A stretch of DNA of 64,000 nt from Kocuria rosea subsp. polaris (GTDB lineage Bacteria > Actinomycetota > Actinomycetes > Actinomycetales > Micrococcaceae). The position numbers and the translations under genes are program-made. Position 1 is the stretch's first letter. Every line of letters begins with the position of its first letter. The DNA lies in the NCBI RefSeq assembly GCF_001483755.1, contig NZ_LQBK01000033.1, positions 222,783-286,782 of the forward strand, given 5' to 3'. Under the pieces are notes generated by a model. It searched no databases and had not been told where the DNA came from. It saw only the letters and a program-made list of their open reading frames with translations. Of the stretch, positions 55,883 to 63,971 are shown one piece after another.

Positions 55883-57421
55883 TCAGTCCTTTCGTCGGGT
55901 GCTGGTCGGTGGGGTCCGGGCCGGCTCGGAGGCGGCCGGCGCGGCGGTGTCCGGGACGCCCGCCTCGGCGAGCAGGGCGCGGACCTGGGATCGGGTGTCG
56001 GCGACGACGGAGGCGAGGCCCGTGCCCGCGAGCCATCCGCCGACCGCGACGGCGTCGGGCAGCACCTCGAGCGCCCGCCGGAACTCGGCGACGCGCCGGG
56101 CGTGCCCGACGCCGGCGCGGGGCAGCGCGGAGCGCCAGCGCACGATGTCCGCGCCGGCGAGCTGGCCCGGCCGCAGGGGCATTCCCAGGAGGGTCGAGGC
56201 GTCGGAGAGGGCCAGCCGGATGAGCTGGTCGTCGGGCAGGGCCACCTCCGGGGGCACGGCGGTGGCGTCGGTCTGGGCGCGGCCGTAGGAGAGCCGCAGC
56301 ACGTGCCGGCCGGTACCGGCGGCCTCCCGGACCCAGTCCCACTTGGCGCTCGCGTGGGTGAGGGCCTTGGCGCGCACGCCGCGGGCGTCCTCGCTCACGA
56401 GCAGGCCGGTGCCCCGGGGGGCGCCGTCGAGGCGCGGCTCGTCGACCACGAGCGTGGCCAGGGCCACCTGGGGTCCCGGCTCGGGGGCGAAGCGCTGGAG
56501 GTCCTCCTCGTGGCCGGCGAGGAGCCGGACGGCGGTCGTGCCGTCGGTGGCCAGCACGAGCAGCTCGCCGCGTGCCACGGCGGTCTTGTGCCCGTGGCGC
56601 GGCTGGCGCTGGATGACCATCCAGCCCTCGCGCCGGGGGTCGCGGTCCAGGGCGATGACGTCGTAGCCGGTGACGAGCTTCACGCCCGCCCGCTCGAGGT
56701 CGTGCACGAGCGTCTCGGAGAGGGCGTTCATGCCGCCGCGCAGCCCGGCCACGTTGGCCCCCGCGGGCGCGGCGCGGCGCAGGGCCCCGGCCGCGGCGCC
56801 GAGGGAGCCGTGCTCGCGCAGGGCCCGGCGCAGGCCGGGGGCCACGGCGTCGACGTCGAGGTCGTCGGGATGGGCGGAGTGCACGCCCGTGGCGAAGGGC
56901 GCGACGAGCCGGTCGACCACCCGCTCCCCCATCCGGGCCCGGACGAGACCGCCGAGGGAGCGCTCGGTCATGCCGACGAACGCGGGCAGCCTGCGGTCGA
57001 GGCCGGCGCGCAGCATGCCGGCCCGGCCGAGCGCCGCCCGCAGCCGGGGGGCCGTGGGGTCGGCCGGGATGCCCAGGATCCCGGAGTCGGGCGCGGGCAC
57101 GGCGCCCTCCGGCAGGAACAGCCACGAGCCGGAGCGGTTGGGGTGCACCACGCGCTCGCCGAGCCCCAGCTCCTCCAGCAGGTCGGGCACCGCCCGGGAG
57201 CGGGTCGCGAAGGACTCGGCGCCGGAGTCCAGCACGAGGCCCGCGACCTGGTGGGCGCCCACGGCCCCGCCGAGGTGGTCCTCGGCCTCCACCAGCGTGA
57301 CGCGCAGCCCGCGGGCGGCGAGGTCGCGTGCGGCCACGAGCCCGGAGACGCCGCCGCCGACCACGAGGGCGGAGCGGGGCGGGGTCCGTCGGGCGGGCGT
57401 GCCGTCCGGCTCCGCGCTCAC
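55883..57421 (-). CDS. hemY: Coproporphyrinogen III oxidase, HemY/CgoX type
   Basis: FAD-dependent enzyme of 512 residues. SALVVGGGVSGLVAARDLAARG is the FAD-binding N-terminus; LVEAEDHLGGAVGAHQV, LDSGAESFATR and a C-terminal VAVGGWLAGTGLASVVADTR complete the FAD fold. Named protoporphyrinogen oxidase in older schemes; with hemQ next door it should act on coproporphyrinogen III. GTG start overlaps the hemE stop (GTGA). Confidence 0.93.
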   Translation of the reverse strand: MSAEPDGTPARRTPPRSALVVGGGVSGLVAARDLAARGLRVTLVEAEDHLGGAVGAHQVAGLVLDSGAESFATRSRAVPDLLEELGLGERVVHPNRSGSWLFLPEGAVPAPDSGILGIPADPTAPRLRAALGRAGMLRAGLDRRLPAFVGMTERSLGGLVRARMGERVVDRLVAPFATGVHSAHPDDLDVDAVAPGLRRALREHGSLGAAAGALRRAAPAGANVAGLRGGMNALSETLVHDLERAGVKLVTGYDVIALDRDPRREGWMVIQRQPRHGHKTAVARGELLVLATDGTTAVRLLAGHEEDLQRFAPEPGPQVALATLVVDEPRLDGAPRGTGLLVSEDARGVRAKALTHASAKWDWVREAAGTGRHVLRLSYGRAQTDATAVPPEVALPDDQLIRLALSDASTLLGMPLRPGQLAGADIVRWRSALPRAGVGHARRVAEFRRALEVLPDAVAVGGWLAGTGLASVVADTRSQVRALLAEAGVPDTAAPAASEPARTPPTSTRRKD

Positions 57422-58623
57422 GGCCGGCCACCGCCCGGGGACTGCTCCAGCGGCTGGTCGTGGACGAAGGAGACGAGGTCGGTCAGCACCTGCGGGTCGG
57501 TCCCCGGCGGGACGCCGTGGCCCAGGTTGACGACGTGCCCCGGCGCGGAGGCCCCGCCGCGCAGCACCTCGCGCACGTGCTCGGCCAGCACGGGCCAGGG
57601 CGCGGCGAGCAGGGCCGGGTCGATGTTGCCCTGCAGCACCGTGGTCCCGCCGAGCCGCCGGTTGGCCTCCGCCAGGGGGATCCGGTAGTCCACGCCCACC
57701 GCGTCCGCGCCGGCGTCCCGCATCGCGACGAGGAGCTCGCCCGTGCCCGTGCCGAAGTGGACGCGGGGCACGGCGAGGTCCTCGACGGCGCGCAGCGCGG
57801 CCGCCGAGTGCTCCAGGACGTGCGCGGTGTAGTCGGCCAGGGACAGGGACCCCGCCCACGAGTCGAAGAGCTGCACGGCCGAGGCGCCGGCCTCGACCTG
57901 GGCGCGCAGGAACGCCCCGGAGGTCCGGGCCGCCCACTCCGCGAGCGCCCGCCAGGCCGCAGGGTCGGCGTGCATCATGGTGCGCGGCAGCAGGTGGTCG
58001 CGGGAGGGCCCGCCCTCGACCATGTAGGCGGCCACGGTGAACGGCGCCCCGGCGAAGCCGATGAGCGGGGTCGTGCCGAGCTCCGCGACGGTGCGGGCGA
58101 CGGCCTCGCGGATCGGGTCGAGGGCCCCCTCGGCGAGCTCGGGCAGGGCCGCGACGTCGGCGGCCGTGCGCACGGGGCGCTCCAGCACGGGCCCGCGGCC
58201 CGGGACGATCTCGACGTCCACGCCGGCCACGCGCATGGGCACGACGATGTCGGAGAAGAAGATGGCGGCGTCGACGTCGTGCCGGCGCACCGGCTGGAGC
58301 GTGATCTCCGCGGCCATCGCGGGGTCCAGGCAGGCGTCGAGCATCGCGGTGCCCTGGCGCAGGGACCGGTACTCCGGCAGCGACCGGCCCGCCTGCCGCA
58401 TGAACCACACCGGGCGGCGGTCGGGCGCGCGCCCCGTGAGGGCCTGCAGCAACGGGGCGTCCAGCGTGCCGGCGGAGCGCAGCGGATGGCCCTGCGGCAG
58501 CGCCCCGAGGGATCCGGTGAGGCGCCGGAACGCCGTCGAGGGGTGGATGCCGCCCGTGGGGTGCCCGGGATCGGCTGCGGTCGACGTGTCCGGCGTGCTC
58601 GCCGTCTCAGGGGTGGTAGGCAT
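57418..58623 (-). CDS. hemE: Uroporphyrinogen decarboxylase
   Basis: 401 residues, about 45 longer than the usual at the N-terminus, which is Thr/Pro-rich (TPETASTPDTSTAADPGH). RPVWFMRQAGRSLPEYR is the signature binding the substrate carboxylates; FFSDIVVPM, GFAGAPFTVAAYM and VNLGHGVPPGTDP follow. First gene of the leftward heme operon, coupled to hemY. Its ATG is 9 bases after a CACAAT hexamer that may be the -10 box, so the leader is very short. Confidence 0.95.
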   Translation of the reverse strand: MPTTPETASTPDTSTAADPGHPTGGIHPSTAFRRLTGSLGALPQGHPLRSAGTLDAPLLQALTGRAPDRRPVWFMRQAGRSLPEYRSLRQGTAMLDACLDPAMAAEITLQPVRRHDVDAAIFFSDIVVPMRVAGVDVEIVPGRGPVLERPVRTAADVAALPELAEGALDPIREAVARTVAELGTTPLIGFAGAPFTVAAYMVEGGPSRDHLLPRTMMHADPAAWRALAEWAARTSGAFLRAQVEAGASAVQLFDSWAGSLSLADYTAHVLEHSAAALRAVEDLAVPRVHFGTGTGELLVAMRDAGADAVGVDYRIPLAEANRRLGGTTVLQGNIDPALLAAPWPVLAEHVREVLRGGASAPGHVVNLGHGVPPGTDPQVLTDLVSFVHDQPLEQSPGGGRP

Positions 58624-58725
58624 AGTGCTCCCATTGTGCCAAGGAACACCGACGTCGTTTACCGACGCAGCGTCACCGGGGGGCCGGGACGGGCGGGCGG
58701 GGCGGACGTGAGCGTTCTCTCGGAC

Positions 58726-58752
58726 GTCACCGAGGCGCGAATCCGCGGTGAC
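58726..58752. promoter_or_regulatory. Inverted repeat upstream of hemA
   Basis: GTCACCG (58726-58732) and CGGTGAC (58746-58752), 13 bases apart, in the -35 region, ending 4 bases before the TAGTAT box of hemA. It is placed like an operator between the divergent hemE operon and hemA. Confidence 0.45.
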
Positions 58753-58756
58753 CGTC

Positions 58757-58762
58757 TAGTAT
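58757..58762 (+). promoter_or_regulatory. -10 box of hemA
   Basis: TAGTAT, 9 bases before the hemA GTG at 58772; leader of 0-3 bases, no RBS. Confidence 0.5.
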
Positions 58763-58771
58763 GAATGCACT

Positions 58772-60097
58772 GTGGTCCTCTTCGCACTCGTCGCCTCCCA
58801 CCAGAACGTCGATCTGAACACCGTTGCGCGTCTCAGCACCGGTGCGCTCGGGCTGTCCGAGGAGATGGTCAGCGGCGGGGCCCTCCGGGGCTCCGTGACC
58901 CTCTCGACGTGCAACCGGCTCGAGATCTACGGCGAGCTCGAGGACGTGCCGGGCACCTCCTCCGGGGCGGCGCTGGACCGGGTGCTGGCCGATCTCGCCG
59001 AGCAGATCGGCTCCCGCGCCGGGCTCGACCCCGAGTTCGTGGCCGGCTCCCTGCGGGCCTTCACCGACTCCGGCGCCGCGCGCCACCTCTTCACGGTGGT
59101 CTCCGGCCTGGAGTCCGCCGTGGTGGGCGAGCGCGAGATCACCGGGCAGGTCCGCCGCGCCCTCAACGACGCCCAGCAGGCCGGGACGGTCTCCGGCAAG
59201 CTCCTGCGGCTGTTCGAGGCGGCCGCCCGCACCGCCCGCAAGGTGGGTACGCAGACCGCCCTCGGCGAGCGCGGCCGCTCCATCGTCTCCGTGGCCCTGG
59301 ACCTCGCCGACGACGTCACGGCCGGCACCTGGACGTCGCGGCGGGCCCTCGTCTTCGGCACGGGCGCCTACGCGGGGGCGACCATGGCCGCCCTCCGCGA
59401 CCGTGGCTGCGCCGACATCGAGGTGTACTCGGCGTCCGGACGGGCCGGGCAGTTCACGGAGAACCGCGGCGGCACGCCGGTGGGGACCGAGGAGCTGGAC
59501 GCCGCCCTGGAGCGCGCCGACGTCGTCATCGGCTGCAGCGGCGGCTCCGCCCCCATGGGCGCCGCCGCGTTCCCGGCCGGGTCCCGCACCGTGGTCGACC
59601 TCGCCCTCACCCGGGACTTCGACCCCGCCGTGGCGGACCTGCCCGGCGTCGAGCTCATCACCCTGGAGTCGGTGCGCGTGGCCGCCCCGGAGGAGACCCG
59701 GGAGTCCGTCGAGGCCGCGAGCGGGATCGTCGAGCGCGCCGCCCAGGAGTTCGCCGCGAGCCAGGACGCCCGCGACATGGACGCCGCGATCGTCGCCCTG
59801 CGCAAGCACACCATGGCCGTCCTGGACGCCGAGCTGGAGAAGGTCACCGCCCACCACGGGTGCACGGCCGCGCAGGAGCAGATCGAGCTCGCGATGCGCC
59901 GCATGGTGCGCTCCCTCCTGCACACCCCCACCGTCCGCGCGCGCGAGCTCGCCGCGCAGGGCCGGCAGGACGAGTACATCACCGGCCTCGAGGCGCTCTA
60001 CGGGATCGAGGTCCCCGCGCCCGCCGCGGAGCGGGCCGAGGCCCCGGCCGCCGCGGCGCCGCCGGAGGCCACCCGCCGTCCCCGCGCCGCGGGGTAG
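58772..60097 (+). CDS. hemA: Glutamyl-tRNA reductase
   Basis: First committed step of C5 heme synthesis: glutamyl-tRNA to glutamate-1-semialdehyde with NADPH. 441 residues. LFALVASHQNVDL start, catalytic Cys47 in LSTCNRLEIYG, GLESAVVGEREITGQVRRA signature, NADPH-binding RALVFGTGAYAGATMAALRDRG, and a C-terminal dimerisation helix region. C-terminal tail is Ala/Pro-rich. It is divergent from the other seven heme genes, so it can be controlled apart from them. The GTG is used with almost no leader. Confidence 0.96.
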   Translation: MVLFALVASHQNVDLNTVARLSTGALGLSEEMVSGGALRGSVTLSTCNRLEIYGELEDVPGTSSGAALDRVLADLAEQIGSRAGLDPEFVAGSLRAFTDSGAARHLFTVVSGLESAVVGEREITGQVRRALNDAQQAGTVSGKLLRLFEAAARTARKVGTQTALGERGRSIVSVALDLADDVTAGTWTSRRALVFGTGAYAGATMAALRDRGCADIEVYSASGRAGQFTENRGGTPVGTEELDAALERADVVIGCSGGSAPMGAAAFPAGSRTVVDLALTRDFDPAVADLPGVELITLESVRVAAPEETRESVEAASGIVERAAQEFAASQDARDMDAAIVALRKHTMAVLDAELEKVTAHHGCTAAQEQIELAMRRMVRSLLHTPTVRARELAAQGRQDEYITGLEALYGIEVPAPAAERAEAPAAAAPPEATRRPRAAG

Positions 60098-60147
60098 GCC
60101 GGCAGTCGTTCGGCCGGCGCCGCCGGCTGGTTGAGGAGGAACGGTTC

Positions 60148-60765
60148 ATGACTGAGACCAGGAGAGGCCGCCCCGCGCGCCTTCCGCGCGAGGCCCGCCG
60201 GCGGCAGCTGCTCGAGACGGCGCTGACCGTGTTCTCCTCGAACGGCTACCACGGCTCGTCCATGGACGACATCGCCGACGCCGCCCGGGTGAGCAAGCCC
60301 GTGCTCTACCAGCACTTCCCCGGCAAGCGCGAGCTCTACCTCGCCCTCGTGGACCACTACCTCCAGGAGCTCTCCCTCGGCCTCGTCTCGGCGCTGCAGG
60401 CCAGCGACGTGAACCGCGAGCGGGTGGAGTCCATGCTGGACGTCTACTTCGGCTTCGTGGAGGCCAACCCGGAGGCCCACCGGCTGATCTTCGAGTCGGA
60501 CCTGCTGGCGGACCCCGAGGTCGCGGAGCGCTTCGAGAACTTCCACCTGGCCGTGGCCGACTCGATCGCCGGGGTCCTCGGGCCCAACGCGGGGCTGAGC
60601 CACCCGCACGCGGTGCTCGTCTCGCGCTCCCTCACCGGCATGGCGCAGACCGCTGCGGTGCACTGGATCCGCAACCCCGGCACCGGCGGGCGGGCGGAGG
60701 CCCAGCGCCAGATCTTCCGTTTAGCTTGGGGCGGAATCTCGATCATCGACGAGGACTGGCAGTAG
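60148..60765 (+). CDS. TetR-family transcriptional regulator
   Basis: 205 residues. N-terminal HTH: LLETALTVFSSNGYHGSSMDDIADAARVSKPVLYQHFPGKRELY, close to the TetR_N consensus; C-terminal ligand/dimer domain helical. GAGGAGGAA lies 5 bases before the ATG. Codon 192 is TTA (60721-60723) within CGT-TTA-GCT-TGG, unusual codons here. It follows hemA after 50 bases, so the two could be co-transcribed, and it precedes DUF3107. Ligand and targets unknown. Confidence 0.93.
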   Translation: MTETRRGRPARLPREARRRQLLETALTVFSSNGYHGSSMDDIADAARVSKPVLYQHFPGKRELYLALVDHYLQELSLGLVSALQASDVNRERVESMLDVYFGFVEANPEAHRLIFESDLLADPEVAERFENFHLAVADSIAGVLGPNAGLSHPHAVLVSRSLTGMAQTAAVHWIRNPGTGGRAEAQRQIFRLAWGGISIIDEDWQ

Positions 60766-60773
60766 CGCCCTCC

Positions 60774-60779
60774 TAGACT
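60774..60779 (+). promoter_or_regulatory. -10 box of DUF3107 gene
   Basis: TAGACT directly after the TetR stop; start point about 60786 gives a leader of about 32 bases containing AGGAGGAA as RBS. Confidence 0.5.
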
Positions 60780-60817
60780 GACCGGGACGCATCCCGCAGC
60801 CCCGCCCAGGAGGAACC

Positions 60818-61054
60818 ATGGAAATCAAGATCGGTGTTCAGCACGTCGCCCGGGAGATCGTCGTCGAGTCCGCCCTCGAGGCGCCGGAGGCCGTGGAGCT
60901 GATCACCGCCGCCGTCTCCGCCGGGTCCCCGCTGACCCTGACCGACACGAAGGGCAACGTGACGGTCGTCCCCGGCGGCGCCATCGGCTACGCCGCCGTC
61001 GGTGCCGAGCAGAAGCGGCCCGTGGGCTTCATGCCCTTCACGAAGGACGACTGA
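60818..61054 (+). CDS. DUF3107 family small protein
   Basis: 78 residues, MEIKIGVQHVAREIVVESALE start and VTVVPGGAIGYAAVGAEQKRPVGF, the DUF3107 pattern of Actinobacteria. Predicted small alpha/beta fold, soluble. Function not known. AGGAGGAA lies 3 bases before the ATG. It regularly neighbours TetR and DEAD-helicase genes in this phylum as I recall. Confidence 0.9.
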   Translation: MEIKIGVQHVAREIVVESALEAPEAVELITAAVSAGSPLTLTDTKGNVTVVPGGAIGYAAVGAEQKRPVGFMPFTKDD

Positions 61055-61083
61055 GACCCCGTCCGCCGGCCACGGCGGCCCGG

Positions 61084-61118
61084 CCCGACGACCGCACGGA
61101 GGGTGCGCGGTCGTCGGG
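61084..61118. terminator. Hairpin after DUF3107
   Basis: CCCGACGACCGC / GCGGTCGTCGGG stem with 11-base loop. It abuts the TACACT box of the next gene, so it could also act on the promoter. Confidence 0.6.
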
Positions 61119-61119
61119 C

Positions 61120-61125
61120 TACACT
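61120..61125 (+). promoter_or_regulatory. Predicted -10 box of DEAD-box helicase gene
   Basis: TACACT followed by GTTAAG; the local sequence is the most AT-rich stretch in this intergenic region. Predicted start about 61132. Confidence 0.45.
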
Positions 61126-61398
61126 GTTAAGCGCACTGGATGACCGGTCGTACCCGCGATCCCACGAACGACAGACACCTCATCGCCCCCGCTCCCCGCG
61201 GACAGGCCCCCGACGGCGGCCCCGCGCAGGACCGGATCCGGGCGCCACGAACCCGTGGCTTGCCCGGTCGAGGCGGCGCACGCTCACGATCGGCTTCCAC
61301 CCAACGCACGCCCCCGGCGGCCGCCAGCACGGCGGCCCGGAGGCCCGGACCCCGGTCCCCTCCCCCGGCCGGGCGTGCCCGAACGAAGGAACCCGACC

Positions 61399-63090
61399 GT
61401 GACCGACCACATCACCGACACCGCACCGGCCGCCGCGCCCGACGACGACGCCGCCCTCGAGGGCACCCCCGAGGTGGTCGTCGAGACCACCGAGCACCCC
61501 GAGCCGCTGCCCCAGGACTTCGCCGAGTTCGGCGTGCGCCAGGACATCGTGGACTCCCTCGCCGCCGAGGGCATCGTCCACCCCTTCCCCATCCAAGCCA
61601 TGACCCTGCCGGTGGCGCTGTCCGGCCAGGACATCATCGGCCAGGCCAAGACCGGCACGGGCAAGACCCTCGGCTTCGGCATCCCCGTGGTCCAGCGCGT
61701 CGTGGGCCGCGGCGACGCGGGGTGGGACCAGCTGAAGAAGCCCGGCGCCCCGCAGGCGCTCATCGTGGTGCCCACGCGCGAGCTCGCCGTCCAGGTCGGC
61801 CACGACCTGGCGACCGCCGCGCGGACCCGCAACGCCCGGGTGGCGACCATCTACGGCGGCCGCGCCTACGAGCCCCAGATCGAGGAGCTCCAGGCGGGCG
61901 TCGAGGTCGTGGTCGGCACCCCCGGGCGGCTCATCGACCTCAACCGGCAGCGCCACCTCGACCTCTCCGCCGTGCGGGCCGTGGTGCTGGACGAGGCCGA
62001 CGAGATGCTCGACCTCGGCTTCCTGCCCGACGTCGAGAAGCTGCTCTCGGCCGTGCCCGAGGTCCGCCAGACCATGCTCTTCTCCGCGACGATGCCCGGG
62101 CCCGTGGTGGCCATGGCCCGTCGCTACATGACCAAGCCCATGCACATCCGGGCCGCCGCGCCCGACGAGGGCGCCACCAAGAAGGACATCCGCCAGGTGG
62201 TCTACCGGGCGCACCACCTCGACAAGGACGAGGTCGTGGCGCGGATCCTGCAGGCCGAGGGCCGGGGCCGCACCATCGTGTTCACCAAGACCAAGCGGGC
62301 CGCGGCCAAGCTCGCGGACGAGCTGATCGGCCGCGGCTTCGCCGCCGCCCCGCTGCACGGGGACCTGGGCCAGGGCGCGCGCGAGCAGGCGCTGCGCGCG
62401 TTCCGCAACAACAAGGTCGACGTGCTCGTGGCCACGGACGTCGCCGCGCGCGGCATCGACGTCGAGGACGTCACCCACGTCATCAACTTCCAGTGCCCCG
62501 AGGACGAGAAGACGTACCTGCACCGGACCGGGCGCACCGGCCGCGCCGGCAACAAGGGCACGGCCGTGACGTTCGTGGACTGGGACGACGTCCCGCGCTG
62601 GCGGCTGATCGACAAGGCCCTGGAGCTCGGCATCCCCGAGCCCCGCGAGACCTACTCCTCGTCCGAGCACCTGTACGAGGAGCTGAGCATCCCGAAGGGC
62701 ACCAAGGGCCGGCTCCCCCGGTCCAAGCGCACCCACGAGGGGCTCGGCGCCGAGGTGCTCGAGGACCTCGGCGAGCCCGGCGGGCGCAAGAGCGGCCCGC
62801 GCGGCGACGGCCGGGACGGCCGCTCGCGCGAGCGCGGCGGCGCCCGGCGCGGTGAGGGCCGCGGCGAGAACCGCGGTGCCGGCCGCGGCGAGGGCCGTGG
62901 CCGCCGGGACGACGCCGCCTCGCCCGCCGCCCCGCGGGAGACGACCCGGGAGACGACCCGGGAAAGGACCCGCGAGGTGCCCCGGGAGACCTCGGTGGAG
63001 CGCACCCCGGACGGCACCACCCGCCGCCGCCGGCGCCGCCGCGGTGGCGGCGGGGCCCGGCAGGAGCAGAGCGGCACCGCCGCCGAGTGA
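61399..63090 (+). CDS. DEAD-box ATP-dependent RNA helicase
   Basis: 563 residues. Q motif and FAEFGVRQDIVDSL region, Walker A AKTGTGKT, PTRELAVQ (Ia), GTPGRLID, DEADEMLDLGF (II), SATMP (III), IVFTKTKR (IV), VATDVAARGIDVEDV (V), HRTGRTGRAG (VI). A C-terminal tail of RG/RE-rich repeats (about 465-563) would bind RNA, as in CsdA/DeaD-like cold-shock helicases. GTG start with AAGGA 9 bases upstream. Ends with GTGA overlapping the methyltransferase start. Confidence 0.93.
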   Translation: MTDHITDTAPAAAPDDDAALEGTPEVVVETTEHPEPLPQDFAEFGVRQDIVDSLAAEGIVHPFPIQAMTLPVALSGQDIIGQAKTGTGKTLGFGIPVVQRVVGRGDAGWDQLKKPGAPQALIVVPTRELAVQVGHDLATAARTRNARVATIYGGRAYEPQIEELQAGVEVVVGTPGRLIDLNRQRHLDLSAVRAVVLDEADEMLDLGFLPDVEKLLSAVPEVRQTMLFSATMPGPVVAMARRYMTKPMHIRAAAPDEGATKKDIRQVVYRAHHLDKDEVVARILQAEGRGRTIVFTKTKRAAAKLADELIGRGFAAAPLHGDLGQGAREQALRAFRNNKVDVLVATDVAARGIDVEDVTHVINFQCPEDEKTYLHRTGRTGRAGNKGTAVTFVDWDDVPRWRLIDKALELGIPEPRETYSSSEHLYEELSIPKGTKGRLPRSKRTHEGLGAEVLEDLGEPGGRKSGPRGDGRDGRSRERGGARRGEGRGENRGAGRGEGRGRRDDAASPAAPRETTRETTRERTREVPRETSVERTPDGTTRRRRRRRGGGGARQEQSGTAAE

Positions 63091-63944
63091 GCTCCTTCGC
63101 CTTCGACGCAGAGGGCCCCGATGCGGTGGTCGCCGCGGAGAACCTGGATCTCCTGCGGCGGCTGCCCGGCGGGGCCTTCCGCATGATCTACGTGGACCCG
63201 CCCTTCAACACGGGCCGCACCCAGCGCCGGCGGGAGTCCACCGTGACCCCGGCCTCCGCCGGCGCGGGAGACCGCACCGGCTTCGCCGGCCGCTCCTACA
63301 CGACCGTGCTGGGGGCCCTGCGCAGCTACGACGACGCGTTCGCCGACTACTGGGGGTTCCTGGAGCCCCGCCTGCGGGAGGCCTGGCGGGTGCTCGCGGA
63401 CGACGGGACGCTGTACCTGCACCTGGACTACCGGGAGGTGCACTACGCCAAGGTCATGCTGGACGCGATCTTCGGGCGCGAGTCCTTCCTGAACGAGATC
63501 ATCTGGGCCTACGACTACGGCGGGCGCTCCCGGCGCCGCTGGCCCGCCAAGCACGACAACGTCCTGGTGTACGTGAAGGACCCCGAGCGGTACCTGTTCG
63601 ACAGCGCCGAGGTGGACCGGGAGCCGTACATGGCCCCCGGCCTGGTGACCCCCGAGAAGGTCCGCCTGGGCAAGCTGCCGACGGACGTGTGGTGGCACAC
63701 CATCGTCTCCCCCACCGGCCGGGAGAAGACCGGCTATCCCACGCAGAAGCCGGTGGGCCTCGTGCGGCGGATGGTCGCCGCCAGCTCCGCCCGCGGGGAC
63801 TGGGTGCTGGACTTCTTCGCCGGCTCCGGAACGCTCGGCGCGGCCGCCGGGCAGCTGGAACGGCGGTTCGTGTGCGTGGACCGGAACCCGGAGGCGATCG
63901 AGGTCATGCGCGCCCGCCTGCCGGGGGCGACCGTGTGGGACTGA
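63087..63944 (+). CDS. Site-specific DNA methyltransferase, beta class (DPPF)
   Basis: 285 residues. DPPF (37-40) precedes FFAGSGTLGAAA (about 240s), so catalytic motif IV comes first and AdoMet motif I last: the beta order of N6-adenine/N4-cytosine methylases. KPVGLVRRMV (motif X-like) and WVLDFFAGSGT are standard. A GTG start overlaps the helicase stop (GTGA). No restriction enzyme or specificity subunit is visible to the window end, so it is an orphan as far as seen. Its target sequence is unknown; RNA as substrate is conceivable given the coupled gene but not shown. Confidence 0.88.
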   Translation: MSSFAFDAEGPDAVVAAENLDLLRRLPGGAFRMIYVDPPFNTGRTQRRRESTVTPASAGAGDRTGFAGRSYTTVLGALRSYDDAFADYWGFLEPRLREAWRVLADDGTLYLHLDYREVHYAKVMLDAIFGRESFLNEIIWAYDYGGRSRRRWPAKHDNVLVYVKDPERYLFDSAEVDREPYMAPGLVTPEKVRLGKLPTDVWWHTIVSPTGREKTGYPTQKPVGLVRRMVAASSARGDWVLDFFAGSGTLGAAAGQLERRFVCVDRNPEAIEVMRARLPGATVWD

Positions 63945-63971
63945 GCACGGGCAGCCCCGCTGACGGCGTCG

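Larger units (their letters stand above)
61055..61398 (+). other. Intergenic region with terminator, promoter and long leader of the DEAD-box gene
   Basis: 344 bases. Contains the hairpin 61084-61118, TACACT (61120-61125) as a probable -10, and then about 265 bases of untranslated leader before the GTG. I see no plausible gene in it, and no recognisable riboswitch. The leader is unusually long in a window where many genes appear leaderless. Confidence 0.6.
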
